A stretch of DNA of 64,000 bases, from NCBI GenBank assembly GCA_023421955.1, contig JAEZSE010000031.1, positions 1-64,000 on the forward strand, written 5' to 3'. The notes under the pieces are model-generated. The model was not told the origin of the DNA and ran no database searches. It saw only the letters and a program-made list of their open reading frames with translations. The first letter of the stretch is position 1. The number at the start of each line of letters is the position of its first letter. A program made the position numbers and the translations under genes. This document shows, piece by piece, positions 49,506-58,744 of this stretch. The stretch is from Bacillota bacterium. Lineage in GTDB: Bacteria > Bacillota > Clostridia > Christensenellales > UMGS416.

Positions 49506-51335
49506 ATGATGAAACTTCTTGTCCGTGTGTTGCGCTACGCCAAACCCTATCGCAAGTATCTGATCATCGCCGCCTGTTCCGCACTGATGATGACAGGCCT
49601 CAATCTGCTCACACCGGCATTACTGCGTGATTTCATCGCCGGGATGACCGGTGGGAAATCGCTGTCTTTACAAGGCCTGTATAACAGCATTGCTGCCCTC
49701 TTCCACACCGCGCCGATCGGGCCGGACATGACGGTGCAATCCGCGGTGGTGATCGCCTGCACGCTGCTGGCCTGCTATCTTTCGCGTGTGATGTTCAGTT
49801 ATCTGTCCAGCTATCTGTCACACAAAGCCAGCTGGAACCTGGTGGCAGACATGCGAACGATGGTATATGGTCACCTGCAAAAGTTGTCGTTGCGTTTCTA
49901 CCATAACAAGCAGACCGGCCAGCTTCTCTCCGGCGTGATCAACGACACGGCCACCTTTGAAAACCTGATCGCCCATTCCATTCCGGACATCGCCATCAAC
50001 GTGCTGGTGGTGGCTGGTGTCACGACGATCCTGTTGTTCTTCAACTGGCGGTTGGCGCTGCTCACATTCATCCCGGTGCCGCTGCTGCTGCTGGCTACAA
50101 TGATCTTTGCAAAAAGGGTGCTGGGCGCGTTCCGCAAAGCCCAACAAACGCTGGCTGACCTCAACGCCGATCTGCAGGACAACCTTTCCGGCATCAAGGA
50201 AATCCAGGTGTTCAACAAGGAGCGCGAGGAAAAGGAAAAGATCCGCCGACGCTCCCGTGGCTATTCCGACGCAATATTGAGCGCGCTGAAAATGAGCGCA
50301 GTCTTTCACCCATCGGTGGAATTTGTGACAGCCTTGGGCACGGTAATCGTGGTGCTGTTCGGCGGAATCATGGCGACACAGTATCTGGTGAGTGCAGCGG
50401 ATATCGTCGCATTCCTGCTGTATCTGGGTATGTTCTACGGCCCCATTTCCACGTTAGCCCGCGTTATGGAAGACATTCAACGGTCCTTCGCCGGCGGAGA
50501 ACGAGTGTTTGAAATGCTGGACACCGAGCCCGACATCGCCAATGAACCGGGCGCCAAACCACTCGCGCAGTGCAAGGGCAAGCTGGAGTTCGATCATGTG
50601 AGCTTCCACTACCGGGATGATGTTAAGGTGCTGGAGGATATTTCGTTTATCGCTGAGCCGGGCCAGATGATCGCGCTTGTGGGTCCGACCGGTGTGGGCA
50701 AGACCACAATCATCAGCCTGATCCCCCGCTTCTACGACCCGGTGAAAGGCACCGTAAAGCTGGATGGACAGGATCTCAAGGGTATCACGCTCGCTTCGCT
50801 GCGCAGCAACATCAGCATGGTGCTGCAGGATGTGTTTCTATTCAACGGCTCAATTGCTGATAACATCGCCTACGGTTGCCCCGGCGCCACCAGGCAGCAA
50901 ATTGAAGATGCAGCAAAGGCCGCCTGTGCCCACAACTTCATCAATGACGCACCGGATGGTTACGACACCATGGTGGGTGAGCGGGGCCTGTTGCTTTCCG
51001 GCGGACAAAAACAGCGCATCGCCATTGCCCGCGCGGTGTTGAAAAACTCGCCGGTGCTCGTCCTGGACGAAGCCACTGCCTCGGTGGACACCGAGACCGA
51101 GGCCCAGATTCAACAAGCCATCCACAATCTGGCCGGCACCCGCACGATCATCGTGATTGCCCACCGCCTGAGCACGGTCAAGCGGGCGGACAAGATTATT
51201 GTGCTGGAGCAAGGTGGCATTGCTGAGGCGGGCACCCATGACGAATTGCTGGCCAACGGCGGGCTTTACAGCAGGCTTTGCCGGGCGCAGTTTGCTGCTT
51301 ACGATGCCCTGATGGATGAAGCCATGAACGCATAA
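49506..51335 (+). CDS. ABC exporter, permease-ATPase fusion (MsbA/LmrA-like)
   Basis: 609 residues. Six membrane helices in residues 15-310 (YLIIAACSALMMTGLNLLTP; ILLFFNWRLALLTFIPVPLL), then an ATPase with Walker A VGPTGVGKTTI near residues 398-408, Q-loop SMVLQDVFLFN, signature LLSGGQKQRI and Walker B VLVLDEATASVD. It works as a homodimer or with a second half not seen here, exporting lipids, drugs or peptides. GGAG lies four bases before the ATG. Single-gene unit. Confidence 0.94.
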   Translation: MMKLLVRVLRYAKPYRKYLIIAACSALMMTGLNLLTPALLRDFIAGMTGGKSLSLQGLYNSIAALFHTAPIGPDMTVQSAVVIACTLLACYLSRVMFSYLSSYLSHKASWNLVADMRTMVYGHLQKLSLRFYHNKQTGQLLSGVINDTATFENLIAHSIPDIAINVLVVAGVTTILLFFNWRLALLTFIPVPLLLLATMIFAKRVLGAFRKAQQTLADLNADLQDNLSGIKEIQVFNKEREEKEKIRRRSRGYSDAILSALKMSAVFHPSVEFVTALGTVIVVLFGGIMATQYLVSAADIVAFLLYLGMFYGPISTLARVMEDIQRSFAGGERVFEMLDTEPDIANEPGAKPLAQCKGKLEFDHVSFHYRDDVKVLEDISFIAEPGQMIALVGPTGVGKTTIISLIPRFYDPVKGTVKLDGQDLKGITLASLRSNISMVLQDVFLFNGSIADNIAYGCPGATRQQIEDAAKAACAHNFINDAPDGYDTMVGERGLLLSGGQKQRIAIARAVLKNSPVLVLDEATASVDTETEAQIQQAIHNLAGTRTIIVIAHRLSTVKRADKIIVLEQGGIAEAGTHDELLANGGLYSRLCRAQFAAYDALMDEAMNA

Positions 51336-51349
51336 CACGAACCCGAGCC

Positions 51350-51382
51350 AATCGGACAGGTTTCAGCCTGTCCGATTTTTTT
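51350..51382 (+). terminator. Rho-independent terminator
   Basis: Perfect 11-bp stem AATCGGACAGG with CCTGTCCGATT followed by TTTTTTC. Confidence 0.93.
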
Positions 51383-51490
51383 CTGCGACATATTGGTATA
51401 TGAGCCGATTAATTTATGAAAAAGCGCTTTGAATTAACGAATCGTTAACGAATTCGATAATCCAAGTTTGCATTTTCCGGCTATACTTAC

Positions 51491-51535
51491 CATATGTTGT
51501 GTGTTTACTGGTGGTACACACAAGAGTAACATATG
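51491..51535. repeat. Imperfect inverted repeat upstream of the phospholipase-like gene
   Basis: CATATGTT (51491-51498) and AACATATG (51528-51535) are perfect outer arms; inside, GTGTGT (499-504) faces ACACAC (516-521) with a 6-nt bulge. Could be an operator or a leader RNA structure. Confidence 0.5.
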
Positions 51536-51578
51536 TGTGTATGATTTATTAATCATTATGTAGAAAGGAGTGAAGTAT

Positions 51579-52379
51579 TTGCCGAATTTCTGGGCCCACA
51601 GGATATGCGCGGGCCTTACGCTGGAGCAGCTCGAAGGCACAGCGATCGCGGACCTGATTCGAAACAACAGTGAAAGCTTCCATCTCGGCAGCCAGGGCGC
51701 CGATATGATGTATTTCCGGCCGATGCAGTTCCTGAAGGGGCGCAGAGGCGTTACATACCATGCAAAGATGCTTCACAGCCAGCCGTTGGAACTTCTGGCA
51801 GAGATGAGCAGCCAATACCTCTCAAGCCCCGCTGGTCGTCGGCAGTTCGGCAGTACATTTGCTTATGTGTGCGGTTTCCTCTGCCACCATGCAGTGGACC
51901 AAATGGTGCACCCGTTCATCGACAGCCGCACCTCCAGCCTGCTGAAGCACCGGCGTATCGAGCTGGACTTCGATGCTTATCTGTGCAACACGCTGGGTGT
52001 TCGCCCCGACAAGACCAATCACCACTGGATGGGCATCAGTGGCTTCATGGGCTTTGCCGGGTTGGCGCAGTATTACAACTTTATGTTCCACAAATTGTTT
52101 GAGAAGAAATTCAAGCCCCGGAGCTACATCAAGGACTTCAAGGCGATGAAGCGCGTGTCCGGCCTGCTGGACAAACCTCGGCGGCTGGAAAAGCCCAAAC
52201 ACACCGACCGGCCCTACCTTACCGACCGGGATCTTCGGTTGATGATGGGCGCTGCCCTGCAGGGTGCTAACCAGGCAGGCTCAATGATCTTAGCGCTGTA
52301 TCAAGAGCTGGAGGGTCTTCTTTCAACAGAGCAAGAGGCAATGCTGCCGGGCATCATCCCGCAATCCATTGGAGTCTGA
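51579..52379 (+). CDS. Zinc-dependent phospholipase C-like protein
   Basis: 266 residues beginning MPNFWAHRICAG. Metal-type residues follow family order: FHLGSQGADMMYF near residues 34-46, YHAKMLHS, GFLCHHAVDQMVHPFIDS near residues 102-119. No signal peptide, unlike secreted phospholipases, so the substrate may be internal or the annotation only a fold. The TTG start is preferred: AAAGGAG is eight bases upstream, whereas the GTG at 51570 abuts it. Confidence 0.8.
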   Translation: MPNFWAHRICAGLTLEQLEGTAIADLIRNNSESFHLGSQGADMMYFRPMQFLKGRRGVTYHAKMLHSQPLELLAEMSSQYLSSPAGRRQFGSTFAYVCGFLCHHAVDQMVHPFIDSRTSSLLKHRRIELDFDAYLCNTLGVRPDKTNHHWMGISGFMGFAGLAQYYNFMFHKLFEKKFKPRSYIKDFKAMKRVSGLLDKPRRLEKPKHTDRPYLTDRDLRLMMGAALQGANQAGSMILALYQELEGLLSTEQEAMLPGIIPQSIGV

Positions 52380-52418
52380 AGCAGCGAAAGGGCAAGCCAA
52401 CAAGAGAAATATAAACCA

Positions 52419-52459
52419 AAACCCCTGCGGATTCCATGAACCACAGGGGTTTGTTGTGT
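52419..52459 (+). terminator. Rho-independent terminator, possibly shared
   Basis: AAACCCCTG pairs with CAGGGGTTT, then TTGTTGTGTT. The opposite strand has TTTGGTTTAT, so it may also end the tetrapeptide-repeat operon coming from the right. Confidence 0.8.
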
Positions 52460-52489
52460 TCAAATGCACACCGGCACTCTCTCAACACA

Positions 52490-53347
52490 TCAACCGGCCT
52501 TGCCTTCATTGCGTCCATACACTTTTCCAAGGATTCTGCCGCGCACGATACCGGTGAAGTCGCCCCGGATATCACCTTTCACATCTCCGCCAACCTCTCC
52601 GGTCAGGTTACCCAGCACATCGCCCTCGATGTCACGGTCCACACAGCCCGCCATATCGCCCAGCACGCTGCCATAAATGTTACCGCAATGACCGAACAGG
52701 TCAAACATGTGTGTTTTCACATGGCCGGTTCGGGAAATGCTGCCCACGTCACCGTGCACATTGCCCTGCACCTGGCCGCTCAGCACGCCCTTGACGCCAC
52801 CCTTCACATTGCCTGCCACATGGCCGGCCAGATCACCGCCAATGCCGCCGTGCACATTACCGGCTACATTGCCCGTCAGGTTACCGCCAATGCCCTCCTG
52901 CACGTTTCCAGCAATGGAGCCGCCCAGATTACGACCAACGCTGCGCACGTTACCGGCCACATGGCCTGTGAGATTGCCACCTACGCCGCCGCGTACATTG
53001 CCCATGACCCGGCCCAGCAAATCTCCCTGCACCGCACCGCTCACATTGCCCATGATGCTGCCTGTGAGGTTTCCCTGGATGTCTCCGTTGACATTGCCCA
53101 TCACCCGGCCACCTAAAGGGCCTTTCACTGTGCCAGTGACGTTGCCCATTACGTTGCCATAGAGTCCGCCTTCCACATTGCCATTGTAGCTGCCGCTGAT
53201 GTGGCTGTGAAAACCGACAGGCTCTTGTTCAGGCGCGGTTTCACCGGCTTGCTCGCCATCCATTGCATCGAGCAGCAAGCGGCCTTCCTCCGGAGTCATT
53301 TCACCACGCTGCACCTTTTCGAGAATATTGCGCATTGCATCACTCAT
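52490..53347 (-). CDS. Tetrapeptide-repeat (G-x-V/I/L-x) solenoid protein 1
   Basis: 285 residues. Residues 8-29 form a SHOCT-like helix pair (ILEKVQRGEMTPEEGRLLL). From residue 52 to 201 and again 222 to 277 the chain is a run of about 52 four-residue units G-x-(V/I/L)-x. Units group into 16-residue super-repeats, for example GGVGGNLTGHVAGNVR, then EGIGGNLTGNVAGNVH, then GGIGGDLAGHVAGNVK; the fourth unit is always GNV. A break at 202-221 (TGHVKTHMFDLFGHC) interrupts the run. No signal peptide or membrane helix. Likely a four-sided beta-solenoid; function unknown. Confidence 0.85.
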   Translation of the reverse strand: MSDAMRNILEKVQRGEMTPEEGRLLLDAMDGEQAGETAPEQEPVGFHSHISGSYNGNVEGGLYGNVMGNVTGTVKGPLGGRVMGNVNGDIQGNLTGSIMGNVSGAVQGDLLGRVMGNVRGGVGGNLTGHVAGNVRSVGRNLGGSIAGNVQEGIGGNLTGNVAGNVHGGIGGDLAGHVAGNVKGGVKGVLSGQVQGNVHGDVGSISRTGHVKTHMFDLFGHCGNIYGSVLGDMAGCVDRDIEGDVLGNLTGEVGGDVKGDIRGDFTGIVRGRILGKVYGRNEGKAG

Positions 53348-53359
53348 GATCTTCCTCCG

Positions 53360-54043
53360 TCACCGATGATTTCGGATCGTGCCGCGCACCTTGCCCATGA
53401 TGGGGCCTTTCACTGTGCCAACCACGTCGCCGCCTACCACTCCGATCAATGGGCCGTTGATATCACCCTTCACATCGCCGTCCACGGTGCCGGTGAGCGG
53501 GCCCATGATGTTACCGCACACATCGCCATGCACATGGCCCACCAGTGAGCCCTTGATATCGCCTTCCACATCACCATACACCTGACCAACCAACGAGCCA
53601 CCGATCCATCCCTTCACATCGCCCTTCACCGTGCCGGCCAGATTCCCCTTGATGGAGCCTGCCACATCACCTTCCACGATGCCAAACAGGCTCCCGCTGA
53701 TATTGCCCTGCACATCGCCATTAATCCGGCCCTTCAGGTCACCGTTCACATCGCCCTCGATGTCGCCGTTGATGGTAGTGGAGGCTTCCTTGATATCACG
53801 CTTCGCCCTATCAAACGCGACCTCCAATGTGTCGCCGAGCTTACTGAACGCTGTTCCCATCGCGTCCCAGAAGTCACCGTCATTTCTGGCATATGTGCTG
53901 CCACGGTTCTCACGGCGCCTGTCTTCCGATGAGCTGTCTTTAGGAGGCTCATACCCCAGCTCCTTGAGTTTGGCCGAGCCTTCTTCCACAGTCATCTCTC
54001 CGCTTTGTATCTTCTGCAGGATCTCGCGAACCTGATCGTCCAT
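53360..54043 (-). CDS. Tetrapeptide-repeat (G-x-V/I/L-x) solenoid protein 2
   Basis: 227 residues. Residues 8-29 repeat the helix pair of its neighbour (ILQKIQSGEMTVEEGSAKLK). A charged linker and an amphipathic helix (FWDAMGTAFSKLGDTLEVAF) follow, then 34 uninterrupted tetrads from residue 89 to 224. The 16-residue period shows as GTVKGDVKGWIGGSLV, GQVYGDVEGDIKGSLV and GHVHGDVCGNIMGPLT: unit 2 is mostly GDV, unit 4 mostly GxL. ATG 54043 (AGGAG upstream) is chosen over a longer frame at 54106. Gap of one base to the DUF2089 gene. Confidence 0.85.
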   Translation of the reverse strand: MDDQVREILQKIQSGEMTVEEGSAKLKELGYEPPKDSSSEDRRRENRGSTYARNDGDFWDAMGTAFSKLGDTLEVAFDRAKRDIKEASTTINGDIEGDVNGDLKGRINGDVQGNISGSLFGIVEGDVAGSIKGNLAGTVKGDVKGWIGGSLVGQVYGDVEGDIKGSLVGHVHGDVCGNIMGPLTGTVDGDVKGDINGPLIGVVGGDVVGTVKGPIMGKVRGTIRNHR

Positions 54044-54044
54044 G

Positions 54045-54440
54045 TCACTGTTCTCCTTCCTTCTTGTCCTTCTTCTGCCACTTTCCGATTGCACTCGCAG
54101 CGTCATCCAAAGAAATCTCGCCGCGGCTCAAGGCTTCCAGCACGTCTGCCTTTTCATCTTTCCGGCGCGTGGGGTAACCCATTGTCTCCAGCACATCGTC
54201 CAGCCTGGATCGTACTGTGGGGTAAGAAATCCCAAGGGCTTTTTCCACTTCCTTGATGTTACCGCGACAACTCAGAAACACCTCAACAAACGCAGTCTGC
54301 TCCCCGCTCAAGGCGCTCAGCTTCCCCGTGCCAAACTGCCCCTCCAGCTTGCTTTTACATCCGTCGCACTGAAGCTGTGTGACTACATATGTGCCGCCGC
54401 ACACCGGACAATTGGTGGGGACGGGCCATTTCTTTGCCAT
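54045..54440 (-). CDS. DUF2089-type zinc-ribbon/HTH regulator
   Basis: 131 residues. A zinc ribbon (CPVCGGTYVVTQLQCDGC, residues 11-28), a helix-turn-helix (GNIKEVEKALGISYPTVRSR) near residues 60-79, and a C-terminal helix pair (VLEALSRGEISLDDAASAIG) that repeats the motif found in the two solenoid proteins. DUF2089 proteins are thought to be DNA-binding. First gene of the operon, so likely autoregulatory through the palindrome in its promoter. Role otherwise unknown. Confidence 0.88.
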   Translation of the reverse strand: MAKKWPVPTNCPVCGGTYVVTQLQCDGCKSKLEGQFGTGKLSALSGEQTAFVEVFLSCRGNIKEVEKALGISYPTVRSRLDDVLETMGYPTRRKDEKADVLEALSRGEISLDDAASAIGKWQKKDKKEGEQ

Positions 54441-54463
54441 AATTGCACCGACCTTTCAAATGA

Positions 54464-54509
54464 TGTAACTTACAGTGAGAATATTACCTCATTCCAATCA
54501 TCATGTCAA
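54464..54509 (-). promoter_or_regulatory. SigmaA promoter and palindromic operator of the DUF2089 operon
   Basis: Minus strand TTGACA (54504-54509), 17-bp spacer, TAATAT (54481-54486). Just downstream, at the expected start site, is the 11-bp palindrome TGTAACTTACA (54464-54474), a candidate site for the DUF2089 regulator. Confidence 0.78.
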
Positions 54510-54602
54510 CTGTTTTATTAATTATTTTAATCTTTCCTTTAATTCTGTTGATTAGCCAATATGTGAAACAAAAAACATATCATTCGAATAAATAATGATG
54601 CC

Positions 54603-54640
54603 CCAATACGAAAAGAGACGGGCACGCTGCCCGTCTCTTT
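54603..54640 (-). terminator. Terminator of the oligopeptide transport operon
   Basis: Perfect 13-bp stem AAAGAGACGGGCA with TGCCCGTCTCTTT, CGC/GCG loop, 15 bp after the last ATPase gene. The T-tract is partly inside the stem. Confidence 0.85.
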
Positions 54641-54654
54641 GTATACTCAACAGA

Positions 54655-55620
<966 letters not shown>

Positions 55621-55625
55621 TTCCC

Positions 55626-56636
55626 TCACCTTCCCGTCTTCAGGCGCTCAGGCTTTGGCGCCTCAGGATGCTGCAGCCAGCAGGATGCCATGTGCCCGTT
55701 GCCCAGGTCATATTCCATCGGCAAGCGCTCACGGCACACCTTCATGCAATACTTGCAGCGGTCTGCGAAACCGCAGCCAACCGGCGGCTTTAGCAAATCA
55801 GGCGGAGTGCCTTCGATGGAAACAAGCTTCTGCGAGCGGTCATGATCCAAACGGGGGCGGGCTTCCAGCAAGCCCCAGGTGTAGGGATGCTGCGGGCGGT
55901 AGAAGATATCATCCACCGTGCCGATCTCCACAATCTTGCCGGCATACATCACGGCCACACGGTGCGCCATCGCGGCCACCACACCCAGATCGTGGGTGAT
56001 CAGCAGCAGGGCCGAGCCAGTTTCATTCTGCAGATCCTTCATCAGATCCAGTATCTGAGCCTGGATTGTCACATCCAACGCGGTGGTGGGTTCGTCAGCG
56101 ATCAGCAGCTCGGGGCTGCATGCCAACGCCATGGCAATCATCGCCCGTTGGCGCATGCCGCCAGAAAACTCATGGGGATACTGGTGTGCACGCTTCTCCG
56201 CGTTGGGAATGCGCACCATATCCAGCAGCGAATACACCTTTTGCATCGCGGCCTTCTTGGAAAGACCTTGGTGCAAACGAATGCTTTCTGCAATCTGTTT
56301 GCCGATGATCATCGTGGGGTTCAAGCTCGTCATCGGATCCTGGAAGATCATGGCGATCCTGCAGCCGCGGATACTATGCATTTCCTTTTCGGTCTTGCTT
56401 AGAATCTCCTCTTCGCCCAGCAGCACCGATCCGGTTTTAATGCGTGCCGGCGGCATTGGGTTCAGTTTCATCAGCGTCTGAGCGGTCACAGTTTTGCCGC
56501 AGCCCGATTCGCCCACGAGCGCCAGCACTTCCCCTTTATCTATGTGGAACGACACGCCGCGTACAGCCTGCACCTCGCCGGCATAGGTGTCAAAGGAGAC
56601 CCTTAAGTCTTTCACTTCCAACAGTTTGTTGCTCAT
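55626..56636 (-). CDS. Oligopeptide/dipeptide ABC transporter ATP-binding protein (OppD/DppD type)
   Basis: 336 residues. Walker A GESGCGKTV, signature FSGGMRQRAMIAMAL, Walker B LLIADEPTTALDVTIQ, and the C-terminal motif PQHPYTWGLLEARPR with GCGFADRCKYCMKVC. OppD/DppD and OppF/DppF form the heterodimeric motor. Five-base gap to the following ATPase gene. Confidence 0.93.
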   Translation of the reverse strand: MSNKLLEVKDLRVSFDTYAGEVQAVRGVSFHIDKGEVLALVGESGCGKTVTAQTLMKLNPMPPARIKTGSVLLGEEEILSKTEKEMHSIRGCRIAMIFQDPMTSLNPTMIIGKQIAESIRLHQGLSKKAAMQKVYSLLDMVRIPNAEKRAHQYPHEFSGGMRQRAMIAMALACSPELLIADEPTTALDVTIQAQILDLMKDLQNETGSALLLITHDLGVVAAMAHRVAVMYAGKIVEIGTVDDIFYRPQHPYTWGLLEARPRLDHDRSQKLVSIEGTPPDLLKPPVGCGFADRCKYCMKVCRERLPMEYDLGNGHMASCWLQHPEAPKPERLKTGR

Positions 56637-56647
56637 TGTTGTCGTGC

Positions 56648-57613
56648 CTACTTTCTCAGGCGCGGATCGAGAACGTCGCGCAATTTATCGCCCAGAATAT
56701 TCAAAGCCAGCATAGTCAAGCTAATGAAAGCAGCCGGAATAAACAAGAGATATGCATGGGAGCGGAACTCCTGGATACCATCGCTGGCCAACATACCCCA
56801 ACTGGATGTGGGTATTGTAACACCCAGACCAATGAAGCTTAAAAACGCTTCGGTAAAGATTGCACCAGGAATTGCCAGTGTCAGGCTCACAATAACCAGC
56901 CCCAGCGTGTTGGGCAGCATGTGGTTCATGATCACGCGGCTGGAGCCAGCGCCCAGCACTTTGGCGGCCAACACAAATTCCTGTTCCTTAAGCTGGGCGA
57001 TCTGGCCACGAACCAACCTTGCCAGGCCGGTCCATCCCACGATTGCCATTGCCAGCACAATCGTCCACAACCCCGGCTTCATGACTACCAGCAGCAGCAC
57101 AACGATGATCAGATATGGGATGCCCACCACAATCTCCAGGATCCTCATCAAGATCAGGTCCGTTTTCCCTCCCAGATAACCGGACAACCCACCGTAAGGA
57201 AGGCCGATCAAAAAGTCGGTGATCGCCGCCATGAAGCCGATAAACAGGGATATCTGCGCACCAAGCCACACGCGTGTAAACACATCGCGCCCGATGGAGT
57301 CAGTGCCGAACCAATGCGTATGCCCCTGCGTGCCATATGTGGCGTCAGTGCAGAGGGTGAAAGGTGGCAGGTATGTTTCTGAGGAATGAATTTCTGAGCC
57401 TGTGAACCCTGACAGCATTGGAAAAACAATGGCACCCAGCACGATGATCACAAGATAGATCAAACAGATTAACGCCACCGCACTCTTTCTGAGCCGGCGC
57501 CAAGCATCCTGCCAGTAGGTCATACTCTTTCTAACAATCACCTGACTTGCGGCGATGTTAGAACCGACGACCACGAAGTCATCCTTAGTAAGTTTCAGAT
57601 CCGTATCGTTCAT
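56648..57613 (-). CDS. Oligopeptide/dipeptide ABC transporter permease (OppC/DppC type)
   Basis: 321 residues, six membrane helices. The N-terminus (SMTYWQDAWRRLRKSAVALI) and extracellular loop (HWFGTDSIGRDVFTRVWLGA) are typical, as is the EAA loop near ARLVRGQIAQLKEQEFVLAA. One half of the membrane channel. Confidence 0.93.
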   Translation of the reverse strand: MNDTDLKLTKDDFVVVGSNIAASQVIVRKSMTYWQDAWRRLRKSAVALICLIYLVIIVLGAIVFPMLSGFTGSEIHSSETYLPPFTLCTDATYGTQGHTHWFGTDSIGRDVFTRVWLGAQISLFIGFMAAITDFLIGLPYGGLSGYLGGKTDLILMRILEIVVGIPYLIIVVLLLVVMKPGLWTIVLAMAIVGWTGLARLVRGQIAQLKEQEFVLAAKVLGAGSSRVIMNHMLPNTLGLVIVSLTLAIPGAIFTEAFLSFIGLGVTIPTSSWGMLASDGIQEFRSHAYLLFIPAAFISLTMLALNILGDKLRDVLDPRLRK

Positions 57614-57625
57614 CCTACTGTCCCT

Positions 57626-58582
57626 CTACTTTTCCAGCCGAATGCGCGGGTCAATCAACCCATAAGCGATATCGACCACCATGTTCAATATGATCAGGAA
57701 AGCTCCGTAGAACATCGTCATTCCAGAAATGACCGTGTAATCCAGCGTCTGCACGGACGTGACGAAATACTTGCCCATGCCGGGCACGGAGAATATCTGC
57801 TCAATGACGAATGTACCCGTCAACAACGCCGCGGCCAAGGGGCCCAAAATGGTAATGATGGGTAAAATGCCATTTCGAAGACCATGCTTAAACACGACCG
57901 CACCGTAGGAGAGCCCCTTTGCCTTGGCGGTCTTGATATAGTCAGAACCTAAAACATCGATCATATTGGCGCGCATCAGGCGCGATATCTGTGCCAGTGA
58001 GCCCAAACAGAGCGCTATCACCGGCAAAATTCGGTGAGCCTCTGTTTTCCATCCTGCCACTGGGACGATGTTATACGAAAGATGAAACATATCCTTCATC
58101 AACGCGGAGAACTTATAGCCAACCAAATAGTTGAGCAAGCCACCGACGATGAAACCAGGCACCGAAACGCCGAAAACGGCGATGAACATAACGAGAGTAT
58201 CTGCGGGCTTACCTCTTTTTACAGCAGCCAGCACGCCTAATGTCAAACCAAAAATCACTGCTACCAGCAAAGATCTGATGCCCAAATCCGCCGAAACAGG
58301 AAATGTTTGGGCGATTACACCGGTAACAGGCCTGCCCTTATAATACAGCGAGTCGCCCAGATCACCCTGCAGAACATTCAATAGATACCGGCCATACTGC
58401 ACAATCATGGGCTTATCAAGATCATATTTTTCCATCAAGGCCTGGTGCACCGATTCAGGAATGGCCCTCTGGCCGATAAAAGGGTCGCCGGGCATCAGCC
58501 TCATCAGGAAAAACGTGAAAGACACCAGCACCAGCAGTGTCAGCAACGAATACCCGACCCTCTTGATAATATAAGTTCTCAA
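57626..58582 (-). CDS. Oligopeptide/dipeptide ABC transporter permease (OppB/DppB type)
   Basis: 318 residues. N-terminus TYIIKRVGYSLLTLLVLVSF and loop MPGDPF are the OppB/DppB hallmark; EAA-like loop at RLMRANMIDVLGSDYIKTAK. TTG start at 58582 behind GGGGGATAAGG. Follows the binding-protein gene after 160 bp that hold a strong hairpin. Confidence 0.93.
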   Translation of the reverse strand: MRTYIIKRVGYSLLTLLVLVSFTFFLMRLMPGDPFIGQRAIPESVHQALMEKYDLDKPMIVQYGRYLLNVLQGDLGDSLYYKGRPVTGVIAQTFPVSADLGIRSLLVAVIFGLTLGVLAAVKRGKPADTLVMFIAVFGVSVPGFIVGGLLNYLVGYKFSALMKDMFHLSYNIVPVAGWKTEAHRILPVIALCLGSLAQISRLMRANMIDVLGSDYIKTAKAKGLSYGAVVFKHGLRNGILPIITILGPLAAALLTGTFVIEQIFSVPGMGKYFVTSVQTLDYTVISGMTMFYGAFLIILNMVVDIAYGLIDPRIRLEK

Positions 58583-58666
58583 CCTTATCCCCCCGCACTA
58601 TGGAAAATGCTGATACCCAACCATATCTGAATGCAATTGATGCAGAATCATCAACGTAACTAATGA

Positions 58667-58700
58667 GCGAGGCCGTATGCTAGAGCGCATACGGCCTCGC
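58667..58700 (-). other. Intercistronic hairpin between binding protein and permease genes
   Basis: Perfect 14-bp stem GCGAGGCCGTATGC with GCATACGGCCTCGC, no T-tract. Position directly after the binding-protein gene fits a 3' stabilising or attenuating structure that raises binding-protein output over the channel subunits. Confidence 0.75.
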
Positions 58701-58744
58701 ACATCTTGACTAAATACTATTTGACTTCCAGAAGACGGGTTCCA

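Noticed and set aside
52436..53162. Long plus-strand frames (up to 226 codons) opposite the first tetrapeptide-repeat gene
   Set aside because: They are mirror images of the repeat; the translation is a low-complexity run of His, Ala and Thr without a ribosome binding site, while the minus strand has a coherent 16-residue protein period.
52490..54043. Possible CRISPR or DNA satellite array
   Set aside because: The periodicity is at protein level (12 and 48 bp), with degenerate codons and no constant repeats or unique spacers.
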